The notes below the pieces were generated by a model. It worked only from the letters and a program-made list of their open reading frames with translations. It made no database searches and was not told the DNA's origin. A stretch of 56,652 nucleotides of DNA, taken from NCBI GenBank assembly GCA_000769715.1, contig JROS01000001.1:1-56652 (forward strand). Reading direction: 5' to 3'. Both the position numbers and the translations under genes were made by a program. Of this stretch, positions 18,564 to 27,507 are shown in pieces; position 1 is the first letter of the stretch; the number at the start of each line of letters is the position of its first letter. The stretch comes from Desulfobulbus sp. Tol-SR. Its GTDB lineage: Bacteria > Desulfobacterota > Desulfobulbia > Desulfobulbales > Desulfocapsaceae.

Positions 18564-19543
18564 TCTATTCGTAAAAAGGTTGCTCTGCCGCCGGATCGCA
18601 AGACGGTTGGTTCCTGTATGGTACTCGGTGTGTACACTTCTCCGTCGAGGGCAACAGGGCTGTCCAGAAAGACACGTATTTCTTCGACATTGCTTGATAA
18701 ATAGCCATTCTCCGGCGTTCCCCGGCGGCACCGGCGGCCTCGTGCCAGCATCGGCAGGACCTGCAGCAGATACGGGGCCCCGGTTCTGACTGCCGTATAG
18801 CGCAGCGGCCCATGGCCCCCTCCCCAGAATGGCCGCAGACCGAAAAAAAGGCGGTCCAGTGTCGTAACGAGGAACAAGAGAAAATTTTCCTTCTGCGGTG
18901 GCTGACCGTCAAGGCTGACCGTCATGGCGGTGGTGGTCATCCGGCGGTTGCTGTGCCGCACAGCGGCCCACAGAGAACGGCACAGGGTCAGGACTATCCC
19001 CACGACACCATGCAGTCCCTGGTTATGGAGGTTCTGCTGATAGTAGCGGATGCCCTGACTGATGATGGCGGCACCGCAAAACATGCCGTATTTCGCCTCG
19101 TGACCGGGGACCTGGAGGCACAGGACCGACCGCTCTATCCGGACGACCCGGCCCTTGCCGGTCCGGGTCCAGTCAAGCAGACGGCGCAGGGCGCGGTGCT
19201 GGTCGCCGGCCATGCCGACATCGCCGGCAATCATGTTGGTCGTCCCTGCCTCCAGTACCACCAGGTGCGGACAGGTGGCAAAGAACCGGCGGGAGAACAG
19301 CACTGTCAGGGTGGCCTGGACCGTGCCGTCGCCGCCGCTGATCACGATCAGATTGATGTCCCGGCGGGCGAAGTCGGCCAGGGCGTCGTGTACCTCCAGG
19401 GGGGTCCGAACCTCTGTCATGAGGATATCGGAACAGCCGCTGGTGGTGCGCGGCAGGGCCCCGGGGGCCTGACGGTTGCTGCCGCTCAGCGGATTGTACA
19501 GGATTCCGATCCGTACAGTCTCGTCGATTGCCGATAGTGTCAT
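18560..19543 (-). CDS. Diacylglycerol-kinase-family lipid kinase, probable ceramide kinase
   Basis: The kinase phosphorylates a lipid hydroxyl with ATP. It has the family glycine motif VISGGDGTVQATL near residue 75 and AGTTNMIAGD after it, with RIGILYNPLSGSNRQ at the N-terminus and a C-terminal beta domain including SPVALDGE. Length (about 327 aa) fits YegS/DagK-type enzymes. ATG 19543 is used; an in-frame TTG at 19570 after GAGGG is an alternative. In Caulobacter a kinase of this family in the sphingolipid locus phosphorylates ceramide (reported as CpgB). Its stop overlaps the Tam41-like gene, and it follows the CDP-alcohol transferase by about 40 bp. Confidence 0.85.
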   Translation of the reverse strand: MTLSAIDETVRIGILYNPLSGSNRQAPGALPRTTSGCSDILMTEVRTPLEVHDALADFARRDINLIVISGGDGTVQATLTVLFSRRFFATCPHLVVLEAGTTNMIAGDVGMAGDQHRALRRLLDWTRTGKGRVVRIERSVLCLQVPGHEAKYGMFCGAAIISQGIRYYQQNLHNQGLHGVVGIVLTLCRSLWAAVRHSNRRMTTTAMTVSLDGQPPQKENFLLFLVTTLDRLFFGLRPFWGGGHGPLRYTAVRTGAPYLLQVLPMLARGRRCRRGTPENGYLSSNVEEIRVFLDSPVALDGEVYTPSTIQEPTVLRSGGRATFLRIE

Positions 19544-19582
19544 GGTCGTTTCGCCGGTATCAGGATGCAACCATTGCCCTCA

Positions 19583-20791
19583 TCAGCGGCCCTTGCGGCC
19601 GGTAAAGATCCGCGCCGCCAGGGAGTGCTGATACCTGGGCGTATCCGCCTCGGCCAGCCATGAATCGAGCGGTCGGCCCTGCCTGAGGCGATCGTATCCG
19701 GCGGTCGCCAGCCGGCCCAGCAGGAACACGGTGCTGGCCACCGTCCACAACGTCACCGCCACCAGTCCCAGATCCGGCCTCCCCGCGAGATGGCTGAGGG
19801 TCAGCAGGATCAGGTTCGGATTGCGCCTCGCCGTGATCAGCCGGAACCAGGAGTCGACCGGCTGCCAGCAGAAGATGCTGAACTTGCCCAGCAGCAGTTG
19901 GAACGATCCCTCGACCAGACGGCCGCCGATGTACCCGGCCAGGATCAGCCAGAAAAAGGTGGTCAACGGCCAGCCCAGGCCGTCGACCTGGGCGGCGGGC
20001 AACCCAAGGGCCCACAGGATATACCACAACGGGGGATGGACGAGATCGATCACATGGTCGAAGTAGTGGCCGAATCGGCTGGAGGTCAGCGTCACCCGGG
20101 CCAGTTTGCCGTCCACGGTGTCGAGAAAGGTCATCAGCCATCCTGCCAGCAGCCCCGGGCCGAAGTGGCCGGCGGCAAAGGCGATACCGGCGATGATAAC
20201 CAGCATCAGGCCGGCCAGGGTGACATGATTGGGCCTGACATGCAGTCGGACGCAGAGTCCCACCACCTGTCGGGCCAGGCAGGGCCAGGCCCATTTGGTG
20301 ACCAGATCCGTGACCCCTTTGTAGGACCAGTCGAAAAGCCGCCGCTCCAGATCTTTTCTGCGCTCGGCAGTGATCCGGAGGATGAAAGGCGGTTCTTTCT
20401 TACGCAATTTTTTGTGAAAGGGGAGGGGGATGGTCGCCGGAGTCAGGTTGTCGATGCCGGGCAGCGTATCGTCCGTGGTCCTGCCGGTGATGAGATCCAG
20501 GGCCTGTTGCGCCAGACCGGCCGGGACATGGGCGGCAACGGTTGTCTGGGGCTGGTGGTCCGGCAGTTGCAGGAGAATGTTGGGGGTTGCGGTAAGGTTC
20601 TCGATCAACCGGTCATCGAACAGGTAGTCACCGCGGAGGATCAGGACGGTGTCATGATCGGACAGCCCTTGAAGTTCATCCGCGCTACAACTCCGGACGG
20701 TATCTCCCAGTATGCGCTCTATCCGCTGTTGTGAGGTCATGCCCCAGATCCGGATCGGACTGATATGGCAAAAATTGATATAGATAGTCAT
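19583..20791 (-). CDS. CDP-alcohol phosphatidyltransferase with N-terminal extension
   Basis: This membrane enzyme transfers a phospho-alcohol moiety from a CDP-linked donor. The family motif DTVDGKLARVTLTSSRFGHY followed by FDHVID fits D-x2-D-G-x2-A-R-x8-G-x3-D-x3-D. Several membrane helices follow, for example LAGLMLVIIAGIAFAAG. The first about 150 residues form a soluble domain of unknown role, and the motif SYKGVTDLVTKWAWP at the junction resembles inositol-phosphate and DIPP synthases. Start 20791 is used; ATG 20740 is possible. It heads a coupled unit with the lipid kinase and Tam41-like genes, so it probably builds the phospho-ceramide head group. Confidence 0.85.
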   Translation of the reverse strand: MTIYINFCHISPIRIWGMTSQQRIERILGDTVRSCSADELQGLSDHDTVLILRGDYLFDDRLIENLTATPNILLQLPDHQPQTTVAAHVPAGLAQQALDLITGRTTDDTLPGIDNLTPATIPLPFHKKLRKKEPPFILRITAERRKDLERRLFDWSYKGVTDLVTKWAWPCLARQVVGLCVRLHVRPNHVTLAGLMLVIIAGIAFAAGHFGPGLLAGWLMTFLDTVDGKLARVTLTSSRFGHYFDHVIDLVHPPLWYILWALGLPAAQVDGLGWPLTTFFWLILAGYIGGRLVEGSFQLLLGKFSIFCWQPVDSWFRLITARRNPNLILLTLSHLAGRPDLGLVAVTLWTVASTVFLLGRLATAGYDRLRQGRPLDSWLAEADTPRYQHSLAARIFTGRKGR

Positions 20792-21026
20792 TACAATGCT
20801 CTTTATCGTTCAACGAACCAAAATACGACGGGATGCTCCACCTGTGGGCCTGGATCACGTCCTGCCGCGCGGGTCCCTGAGGGTGGAGAGCCGTCTGTCC
20901 AAAATTTGCGCGCCGCGCTCCGATGACGGCGAGTCGCAGGCACCGGCCGCCCTGTTGCACCGGTTGTAGAACTGAAAAAGTCAATCTTTGCAAAAAAATT
21001 CTTCTTCCTGTATAGCTTTGGCCATT

Positions 21027-22031
21027 ATGGCTCCGACCTCTCCAGGTACCCTCAACTCCGGCGGGACGTTTATCCGGTCGGCGGACGATGCGCCCCCGGC
21101 CGCAAGGTATGTGGTTGCCCATTGCTCCGACCCGCACATCACCTGCGCCGGGCAGAGCGGCCTCGGTGATTATCTCAACAAGCGGCTGCTCGGCTGCCTG
21201 CGGTGGCAGCTGAAACGGCGGCACGACCAGCACGATGGGCTTCTTACCACTCTTTATGAAGATCTGCAACGGACACGACCGGACCACATCGTCGTAACCG
21301 GCGATCTGACCCATCTCAGCCTGCCGGCTGAATTCGCAGCCGCCCGGGATTGGCTGCAGACCATGGGCACCCCCGAGCAGGTCACCGTCGTTCCCGGCAA
21401 CCATGACCAGTATGTCAGGACGGAATGGCGGCAATCGTTCGCCTGGTGGCTACCGTACATGGAGGGCGATATGCCGCTGCCGCAGGCCGTCGCCACCGAC
21501 CCGGGTCCGGGGGATATCTTTCCGGCATTGCGCATCCGTCGAGATATCGCCCTGATCGGCACCAGTTCTGCCCGGCCGAGCGCTCTGCATCTGGCCACGG
21601 GAGCAATCGGCGACAGACAGCTGGCGAAGCTGGAAACGATCCTGCAGCAGCTGAGCGGACAACCCCTGTTCCGCATCCTCCTGATCCATCACCCGCCGGT
21701 AAACGGCGTCGTCAGCCGGCGGCGCAGTTTGACCGATGCCCCGTCGCTGCAGGCACTCATTGCCCGATACGGGGTTGAGCTGATCCTCTTCGGTCATGCC
21801 CACAAAACGGCCCGGTATTTCCTCCCCGGGCCGGCGGGGCCGATCCCGGTCATCGGGATGCCGTCGGTATCATCCCTCGAGCGCTCCGATGATCAGCGGG
21901 CCCGCTATTGCCTGTATGCAATCGTGCGCTCCGCCGATCGTTGGGTGGTGCGCATGGAAGAGCGGCTCCTCGGGGCTGACGGCATGCGATTCGTGGCCGG
22001 ACCGCGGCGGGAGTTCATTGTCCCCAGGTAG
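21027..22031 (+). CDS. Calcineurin-like metallophosphoesterase
   Basis: This dinuclear metal phosphoesterase shows every family motif: CSDPHIT (D-x-H), VTGDLTH (GD), VVPGNHDQ (GNHD), LLIHHPPV and LFGHAHK (GHAH). The 334-aa length and motif spacing are CpdA/LpxH-like. It is transcribed away from the CDP-alcohol transferase and converges on lptG with 14 bp between stops. Its substrate may be a phospho-lipid or CDP-lipid intermediate of the sphingolipid pathway, by analogy with LpxH. That is inference from position. The ATG at 21027 is preferred to 20988, though neither has a strong ribosome site. Confidence 0.85.
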   Translation: MAPTSPGTLNSGGTFIRSADDAPPAARYVVAHCSDPHITCAGQSGLGDYLNKRLLGCLRWQLKRRHDQHDGLLTTLYEDLQRTRPDHIVVTGDLTHLSLPAEFAAARDWLQTMGTPEQVTVVPGNHDQYVRTEWRQSFAWWLPYMEGDMPLPQAVATDPGPGDIFPALRIRRDIALIGTSSARPSALHLATGAIGDRQLAKLETILQQLSGQPLFRILLIHHPPVNGVVSRRRSLTDAPSLQALIARYGVELILFGHAHKTARYFLPGPAGPIPVIGMPSVSSLERSDDQRARYCLYAIVRSADRWVVRMEERLLGADGMRFVAGPRREFIVPR

Positions 22032-22045
22032 CGGGCTGCGCTCCG

Positions 22046-23116
22046 TCAGAAGACCTTGCGCAGGCGCACCAGCGTGATGCCCGAAATCAGCAGGACCGGC
22101 AGCATTGCGGTGACAACCGGGCTCATGTTGAGCAGCAGTCCCCACTGGACCGACATCTGGTCGACAAAATACAGCACGATCCCGACCAGGGAGCCGATGG
22201 TGATGCGATAACCGGCACTGATGCTCCGAGTCGGACCGAAGACAAAACTGAGGGCGAGCAACGCCATGGCCCCGGTGGCCAGAGGGACGCTGATTTTGCG
22301 CCACAGGGCGATGGCATACGGATCGGCATCCTGGCCGCTCTCCTTGAGGGCCTCGATATAACGGATCAGATCGGAGGTCGACAGACTGTAGGGCGGCAGG
22401 CCCAGGACGCTGACCTGGTCCGCCCGTAAAAAGCTGTCCATGGCCAGGGTGGGCAGTTGCCTGGTGGTTATCTCACCGTCGTCGATCGTCCTCTGGGTGA
22501 CATCGTGCAGCATCCATTGCCGGTTGTCCTGGAGAACGGCATTTTTGGCATGGGTATAGGTTCGCAGCTGTTTCCGGTCATCAAATCGGAAAATATCAAG
22601 ACCGGCGGCGACCCCTTCCCGGAGCATCTTTTCAACATGGATATACGAATTGCCGCGACGCACCCAGAAGCCTTCCCGGCTCAGGTCGATGCCCTCGTCG
22701 CTGGAGATGGCCAGCGCGTGAGATTTGCGGGCCTGCTGCTCCATTGCCGGCACCACCATTTCCGCCAGTAAACCGGCGGTCAGCATCAGGAGCATACTGG
22801 TGACAAAGACCGTCGCGCAGATTCTCGGGACGGAAATGCCCGCCGCTTCCATGCCGACAATCTCCCCGTGGTCGGCCATGGTCCCCATGGCGACGATGCC
22901 GCCGAGCAGCGTCGTGATCGGCAGCAGGTCAAGGATCCGCTTGGGGATGGTCAGGAGGACGAAGAGGAGGGCGTCGGGCAGCCGATAGCTGCCTTTGCCG
23001 ACATCGTCGAGCTGGGCGATCAGCTCGAACAGACTGAGCAGCACGGCCAGGACCAGCATGATGAGCAGACAGTAGATCAGAAACGTTCTGCCGATATACA
23101 GGTCCAGTATTCTCAT
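22046..23116 (-). CDS. lptG: LptG-type permease of a lipid extraction ABC complex
   Basis: This is an inner-membrane partner of LptB and LptF. The protein has the YjgP/YjgQ layout: membrane helices near residues 10-40, 60-80 and 100-125, a periplasmic beta-jellyroll from about 145 to 270, and three C-terminal helices. LPITTLLGGIVAMGTMADHGE and MEAAGISVPRI form the coupling segment that contacts LptB. At 356 aa it is standard. Its ATG (23116) overlaps the lptF stop as ATGA, so the pair is co-translated. LptG versus LptF was assigned from MRILDLYIGRTFL at the N-terminus and the gene order. Confidence 0.9.
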   Translation of the reverse strand: MRILDLYIGRTFLIYCLLIMLVLAVLLSLFELIAQLDDVGKGSYRLPDALLFVLLTIPKRILDLLPITTLLGGIVAMGTMADHGEIVGMEAAGISVPRICATVFVTSMLLMLTAGLLAEMVVPAMEQQARKSHALAISSDEGIDLSREGFWVRRGNSYIHVEKMLREGVAAGLDIFRFDDRKQLRTYTHAKNAVLQDNRQWMLHDVTQRTIDDGEITTRQLPTLAMDSFLRADQVSVLGLPPYSLSTSDLIRYIEALKESGQDADPYAIALWRKISVPLATGAMALLALSFVFGPTRSISAGYRITIGSLVGIVLYFVDQMSVQWGLLLNMSPVVTAMLPVLLISGITLVRLRKVF

Positions 23117-24189
23117 TGCCGGTGCCAATGCCGTATAAAGGGAGGCCGCCAGACGAGGAGGACGAGGCAGGCGAGCAGCAGCAGTTGTCCCCAGAAGATG
23201 CCGGGCAGTACGTCGATGACCCCCTGGGACACCAGCTTCTTGGTGATGGCGCTGAGATTGTAGTACACGGCGAAAATCACGATGGCCAGCAGAGTGCCGG
23301 CACGCCGGCCCTGACGCGGCGAGGAGCGGCTCAACGGGATGGCGAGCAGCGCCAGCAGGATGGTCGACATGGGGGTGATGATCCGCCACTCCAGCTCGGC
23401 CGTTTCCTCCAGATTTCGTGCGGGCACCAGGGTGCTGGTCGCCGCGGCCTTTACCTTGTGGTCGGGGAGGATCGGGTTGTCGGGCCGCAGCGGCATGGTC
23501 GCGTTCTCGAACTCGATGATGACCCCTTTCCGACCCGAGGCGGAAAACTCGTACAGCCGACCGTGGTTGAACGAAATCACAGGGGCGTTGGTTTTCTCGT
23601 CATTGTGCTGGACCGCCCGGGCGGCATAGATGATCTGCAACGACGTATCTTTTCTGTTCAGAATGAAGACGCCCTTCGCCTGGCTTTCCCGGGGGGCGAC
23701 CTCGTCGGCGAAGATGACCCGGTCGCCGCCGCTGATCTCGTAAAAATTGCCGCTTTGCATCCGTGTCAGTTCAAACTGCGCCTCCGTCTGGGTCTTCAGC
23801 AGGAAAAACTGGGTCCAGGCCCAGGGACGGATGTACAGCGACAGGACGGCAACGATCGCGGCAACCAGCAGGGACAGGGAAAAAACGGCGAGGGTGATCC
23901 TGGCGATGTGGATGCCGCCGGTAAACATCGCGGTGATCTCGCCGTTCTGGTGGAGGCGACCGAGGGCAATCACCACGGACAGGTAGAATGTGGTCGGCAG
24001 CAGCACCTCGGAGGCGATGATGATCCTGAGCAGGACCAGCTGGAAAACGGTGGTGCCGGTCAACAGTCCATGAACCGCGTCTTCCCAGAAACGGGCGGCG
24101 ATATAACAGCCGAAAATACCCACCAGCACAATGCAGATGATCACTGTGGGCTTGATTATTTCCCGCATGATATAACGATCGATAATCAC
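23113..24189 (-). CDS. lptF: LptF-type permease of a lipid extraction ABC complex
   Basis: This protein pairs with LptG. It contains the family N-terminus IIDRYIMREIIKPTVII, a jellyroll domain in the middle (residues about 140-260) and C-terminal helices beginning RIITPMSTILLALLAIPL. SRSSPRQGRRAG is the cytosolic arginine-rich segment usual in LptF. The GTG at 24189 matches the family N-terminus; longer upstream extensions overlap the nucleotidyltransferase gene and look non-coding. Position inside the ceramide island, with lptB also present, suggests a transport machine used for sphingolipid. Being the cell's general LPS exporter remains equally possible. Confidence 0.9.
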   Translation of the reverse strand: MIIDRYIMREIIKPTVIICIVLVGIFGCYIAARFWEDAVHGLLTGTTVFQLVLLRIIIASEVLLPTTFYLSVVIALGRLHQNGEITAMFTGGIHIARITLAVFSLSLLVAAIVAVLSLYIRPWAWTQFFLLKTQTEAQFELTRMQSGNFYEISGGDRVIFADEVAPRESQAKGVFILNRKDTSLQIIYAARAVQHNDEKTNAPVISFNHGRLYEFSASGRKGVIIEFENATMPLRPDNPILPDHKVKAAATSTLVPARNLEETAELEWRIITPMSTILLALLAIPLSRSSPRQGRRAGTLLAIVIFAVYYNLSAITKKLVSQGVIDVLPGIFWGQLLLLACLVLLVWRPPFIRHWHRQ

Positions 24190-24259
24190 GCTGCGTCCGT
24201 CGCTGAACCACGTTATGAACGGGATGCGCCGGCCGGCGGCCGGGGCGGCAACCCGTTGG

Positions 24260-25021
24260 TCATGAAACCGGAAGTGCTTCCATTTCCTCCTGCCGGTGAA
24301 AATGAGCGGCGACAATCCGTTCCGCCTGTTGCAGGTCTGCCGGAAAATCGATTTCGCACCAGGCGAGTCCCTTGATGGAGCAGGTCGATACGGTTCCCTG
24401 CCCGGCTATCTCGTCGATGACCGACAGAAACCATCTTCGGGAGCATGACTGGTCCTCCCGGGCCTTTTCCAGGCCGTTTCTGAACAGCATCGGGCCTGAA
24501 CCGCGGAACAGGATCATACCGATCGATTCGCCGTGAATTTTATCCTGCGGGATGTCCTTGCCGACATGGACAAGACGGTTGCCCTCCAGGCTGACCTTCA
24601 TGTCGTCGGTGTCATAGGCGTCTTTGAGATTGATGGTGACGGTGATCGGGGCGGCCGGCGAGTTGAGCAGACTTTCCACAATCGGCGCCTCGAAGAGGGT
24701 GTCGCCGTTGAGCAGGATAAAATCCTCGGTCATCTCCTCCCGGACCATCCAACAGCTGATCAGGTTGTCGGTAGTGGCATAATCCGGATTGCGGCAGGTC
24801 CTGATCTTGTTCGAGCCGTAGCGCCGTTGCAGCAGGTTTTCAACCTTATCGGCATTGTAGCCTACGACCACGGTGATATCCTCGATGCCGCATTTGTGCA
24901 GTTCGTCGATTTGCCATTCGACAATTGTTTTTCCCCGTACTGTCAACAGGCATTTGGGCAGGGTAGCCGTCATGGGCAACAACCGCTTGCCCTGGCCGGC
25001 GCTTAAGATGATGACTTTCAT
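24260..25021 (-). CDS. Sugar-phosphate-type nucleotidyltransferase, candidate phosphoglycerate cytidylyltransferase
   Basis: The Rossmann-like nucleotidyltransferase begins MKVIILSAGQGKRLLPMT, the NTP-binding loop, followed by PKCLLTVRGKTIVEWQID, VVVGYNADKV and the metal-binding LNGDTLF. Length (253 aa) suits the short NTP_transferase family (LicC, Fcl-type cytidylyltransferases). AAGGAGAT lies 7 nt before the ATG. In Caulobacter a nucleotidyltransferase in the sphingolipid locus (CpgD) makes CDP-glycerate from 3-phosphoglycerate for ceramide diphosphoglycerate. This gene sits in the matching position, so the same role is inferred. It lies 70 bp upstream of lptF on the same strand. Confidence 0.8.
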   Translation of the reverse strand: MKVIILSAGQGKRLLPMTATLPKCLLTVRGKTIVEWQIDELHKCGIEDITVVVGYNADKVENLLQRRYGSNKIRTCRNPDYATTDNLISCWMVREEMTEDFILLNGDTLFEAPIVESLLNSPAAPITVTINLKDAYDTDDMKVSLEGNRLVHVGKDIPQDKIHGESIGMILFRGSGPMLFRNGLEKAREDQSCSRRWFLSVIDEIAGQGTVSTCSIKGLAWCEIDFPADLQQAERIVAAHFHRQEEMEALPVS

Positions 25022-25616
25022 GCAAAGATCTCCTTTCTGGTGTAATAAGCAGGGTTGGAAAATCCTGCTGGAAAAATAAAACGATCAATGCGCCGGACTC
25101 GACTGCGGTCGTATGCCGCTGCCGCCGGGGGCGCACGGTGTCGGGGGCGACAACTGCCAGGGATTCCGACTCGCACCCGGATATGACGCCATCGCTTCCG
25201 CCGGCCGACCTAACGGATCACCTGCCAGGCAGTATGCCGAGGAGTTGTCCGGGCTCCGGATCGATCTGCCGCCGGCAGGGGGCGGTAGTCGGGCGCAACT
25301 CCGGTCGACTCGTACGACACGAGATCACGGTTCCGGGCCGGTCCAGTGGGAAGACCGTCGGTCCGCCCTCCTGTTTTCGAGTCGTCAGGCGAGGTGAATG
25401 CGGCCTTGCAACCGCGTACGGCCTGTCGGCTGGACCGCAGCCGGTGGTTGCCGGTTCAGCCCGCTGAGCGGGATGAACAGCAAGCGACAAGCGCACTTGT
25501 AAATCAATTTGGCCGAGGAATAAAGAAATCTTTGCCTGGCGGGAAAAAATTCCTTACTATATGCACTGTACTCTCCGCAGTGAGACCGGGGAGACGGGGC
25601 TTGAATTTCAGAAAAA
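25022..25616. other. Divergent intergenic region, no supported gene
   Basis: The 595-bp spacer separates the minus-strand cytidylyltransferase from the plus-strand exported protein and should hold both promoters. GC-rich translations in this stretch show no conserved motif. An A/T-richer segment near 25500-25660 just before the exported-protein gene is the likeliest promoter area. Confidence 0.45.
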
Positions 25617-26672
25617 ATGCCACGCATCGGTAAATTTTTTTGGCTTGAGAAACCATTTATGCCAATTTTAAGAAATTTTTTCAAAGCATTGTTGTCGGAG
25701 ATGCCAGACGGGGTGAAGGCGGGATGGTCGGTCCTGGGCTCCGGAGGGATATTTTTGCTGTTGACGGTGCTGGTCGTCCTGCCGCAATCCGGTTCTGCCG
25801 ACGAAGGCCCCCCGGGAACCGCCATGGCGGCCAATAAGGTTTCCTGGTCCGATTTGACCTTTACAGGTTCCAAATTCCCAGCGGCCTTCACCGTCCGGAT
25901 GCAGCTTGAGTCGATGGATGACTCCCCGGCAAACGCTGCCTCCCCGGAAAATGAGGAATGGGGGGAATGTCCGGTTGCAATCCGCGATGACAGCATGCGG
26001 TTGACCATAAAGGCCACGTTGCAGGTCCTGGGGGCGGAGGACAGATACGAAGAACGGGTCTGGTTCACTGCACAGGATGGACTGCCCTACGAGCGTGATC
26101 GCCTGAACCGGGGCGATGCCCTGTGGATGAAAAGCTACTGCTGGGAGGACAAGGGTGTACGGCGGCGGAAGTTCGAGCCGGAAAACCCGGCCGAGGGACA
26201 ACAATCCCGGCCCCTCTGGTCACAGCGCACGGAGTCCCTGTACCGGTATCCTGACAATTATACCGGCTGCAGCGCGATATCCGATCCGGCCCTCATCGTC
26301 TACAAGATATCGAGACTTGCCCCCGGCATCGGCCAGGATCCGTTCGAACTCTGCGTCTTCGGCAAAAAGCAGCTGCATCGTCTCATCATCAGGCAGGGAC
26401 AGGCCCTGCCGTTGAAGGTCGCCTACACGGTCCAATCCGCCACCCGGGAGAGGACGGTGGTGAAGGATCGGATTCTTCCCCTGGTGTATACAGTCACCTC
26501 GGAGAACATTGCCGCAGCCGACCAGGCCCCCGAGGCCTTTTCGCTCTTCGGCCTGCAGAAGGACATTCGGATATATCTGGATCCGTCCAAAGGAATCCCG
26601 GTCCGGATCAGCGGAACCGCCGGCCCCATCGGCGAGCTCGACTTCGAGGTGCAACAGGCGACCATCAACTGA
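25617..26672 (+). CDS. Unrecognised exported protein in the sphingolipid island
   Basis: This 351-aa protein has a hydrophobic N-terminal segment GGIFLLLTVLVVLP (about residues 43-56), a signal peptide or anchor, followed by a periplasmic portion rich in beta-strand pattern. Alternative ATG codons at 25659 and 25701 would give a more usual signal peptide. A C-terminal IYLDPSKGIPVRISGTAG looks like the end of a lipid-binding or DUF3108-like beta domain, but the match is weak. It lies in the middle of the lipid genes and is transcribed against its neighbours. A periplasmic handling role for the exported lipid is a guess from location only. Confidence 0.7.
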   Translation: MPRIGKFFWLEKPFMPILRNFFKALLSEMPDGVKAGWSVLGSGGIFLLLTVLVVLPQSGSADEGPPGTAMAANKVSWSDLTFTGSKFPAAFTVRMQLESMDDSPANAASPENEEWGECPVAIRDDSMRLTIKATLQVLGAEDRYEERVWFTAQDGLPYERDRLNRGDALWMKSYCWEDKGVRRRKFEPENPAEGQQSRPLWSQRTESLYRYPDNYTGCSAISDPALIVYKISRLAPGIGQDPFELCVFGKKQLHRLIIRQGQALPLKVAYTVQSATRERTVVKDRILPLVYTVTSENIAAADQAPEAFSLFGLQKDIRIYLDPSKGIPVRISGTAGPIGELDFEVQQATIN

Positions 26673-26693
26673 TCGGGCGGTCTGCGGCAGGGA

Positions 26694-27497
26694 TCATGAC
26701 GGGGATTGAGCTGCGATCCGTTGCACGTAGTGCCAGTCGTCGGCCGAGTCGACATCGATCGCTGCCTCCGGATAGGGGAGGACCACCACGCCGGCGGTGC
26801 AGCCCAGTCGCCGCGACAGCCTGTCCAGGACCTCGGCCAGGGTGAGGGTGCCCAGCAGATAGCGGAGGACCGTCATCCACCCCAGGATATTGATGACCTT
26901 CAGCGGATTCTTGCGCTGTTGTTCAATCCGGCGCCAGAACTGCGGTACCTGCCGCGATCGCGGGGTCATGAAGGCAAAGAGGTTGCACGAGCAGTACTCC
27001 CCATCCCGGAAGCGGTAAGATGTCCTGCGGGTCTCTGGATAGGCCGCGGTGACGGTCTCGCGGCGGACAACTGCGGCGGCGACATCAACTCCCGCCCTGC
27101 CAGCCTCACGGCAGAAGTGATCAACAATTTGCGGACTGAGCAGGGCGTGGTCGCTGGTGGTCAGCAGCAGGGGAATCGCCGCGGGCAGCGATGCCATGGC
27201 ATGAAAGGCGCTCAGGCTGGGGGTCGCCTGATTTTCCTGCCAGCCCACCCTGCCGGAAGATACATACTCCTTCAACGCCGGTTCCCGATCCAGGATCGAT
27301 CGGGGCGGCCCGCACAGGGTCTGGTCGTGAACGTGACCGGATGATGCCAACGCCTCGATGACCCTGATGAGCATCGGGGTGCCGTTCACCGGCGCCATCG
27401 ATTTGCAGCTGACGCCGGCCGCCGCGGCAACGGGGTTGTGGAGTTCGCGGTCGGCGGCAAGGATAATCGCCGAAAATGGCTGGTGTTCGAAAGTCAT
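26694..27497 (-). CDS. MobA-like NTP transferase
   Basis: A nucleotidyltransferase fold with SAIILAADRELHNP at the N-terminus, KSMAPVNGTPMLIRVIEAL (the conserved lysine and proline segment), LLLTTSDHALLSP (metal-binding aspartate), and C-terminal VDVDSADDW. Length is 267 aa. It starts 11 bp after the stop of the ceramide synthase gene, so the two form one unit. An earlier in-frame start at 27566 would overlap that gene. The P-loop is degenerate compared with MobA (no GGxSxRMG), so cofactor or sugar-phosphate use differs from molybdenum cofactor synthesis. A head-group role in the sphingolipid is inferred. Confidence 0.78.
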   Translation of the reverse strand: MTFEHQPFSAIILAADRELHNPVAAAAGVSCKSMAPVNGTPMLIRVIEALASSGHVHDQTLCGPPRSILDREPALKEYVSSGRVGWQENQATPSLSAFHAMASLPAAIPLLLTTSDHALLSPQIVDHFCREAGRAGVDVAAAVVRRETVTAAYPETRRTSYRFRDGEYCSCNLFAFMTPRSRQVPQFWRRIEQQRKNPLKVINILGWMTVLRYLLGTLTLAEVLDRLSRRLGCTAGVVVLPYPEAAIDVDSADDWHYVQRIAAQSPS

Positions 27498-27507
27498 GGT
27501 GTCGGTC

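Noticed and set aside
23116-24375. Open plus-strand frame of 419 codons
   Set aside because: It is antisense to lptF and has a Gly/Gln/Asp-rich shadow composition.
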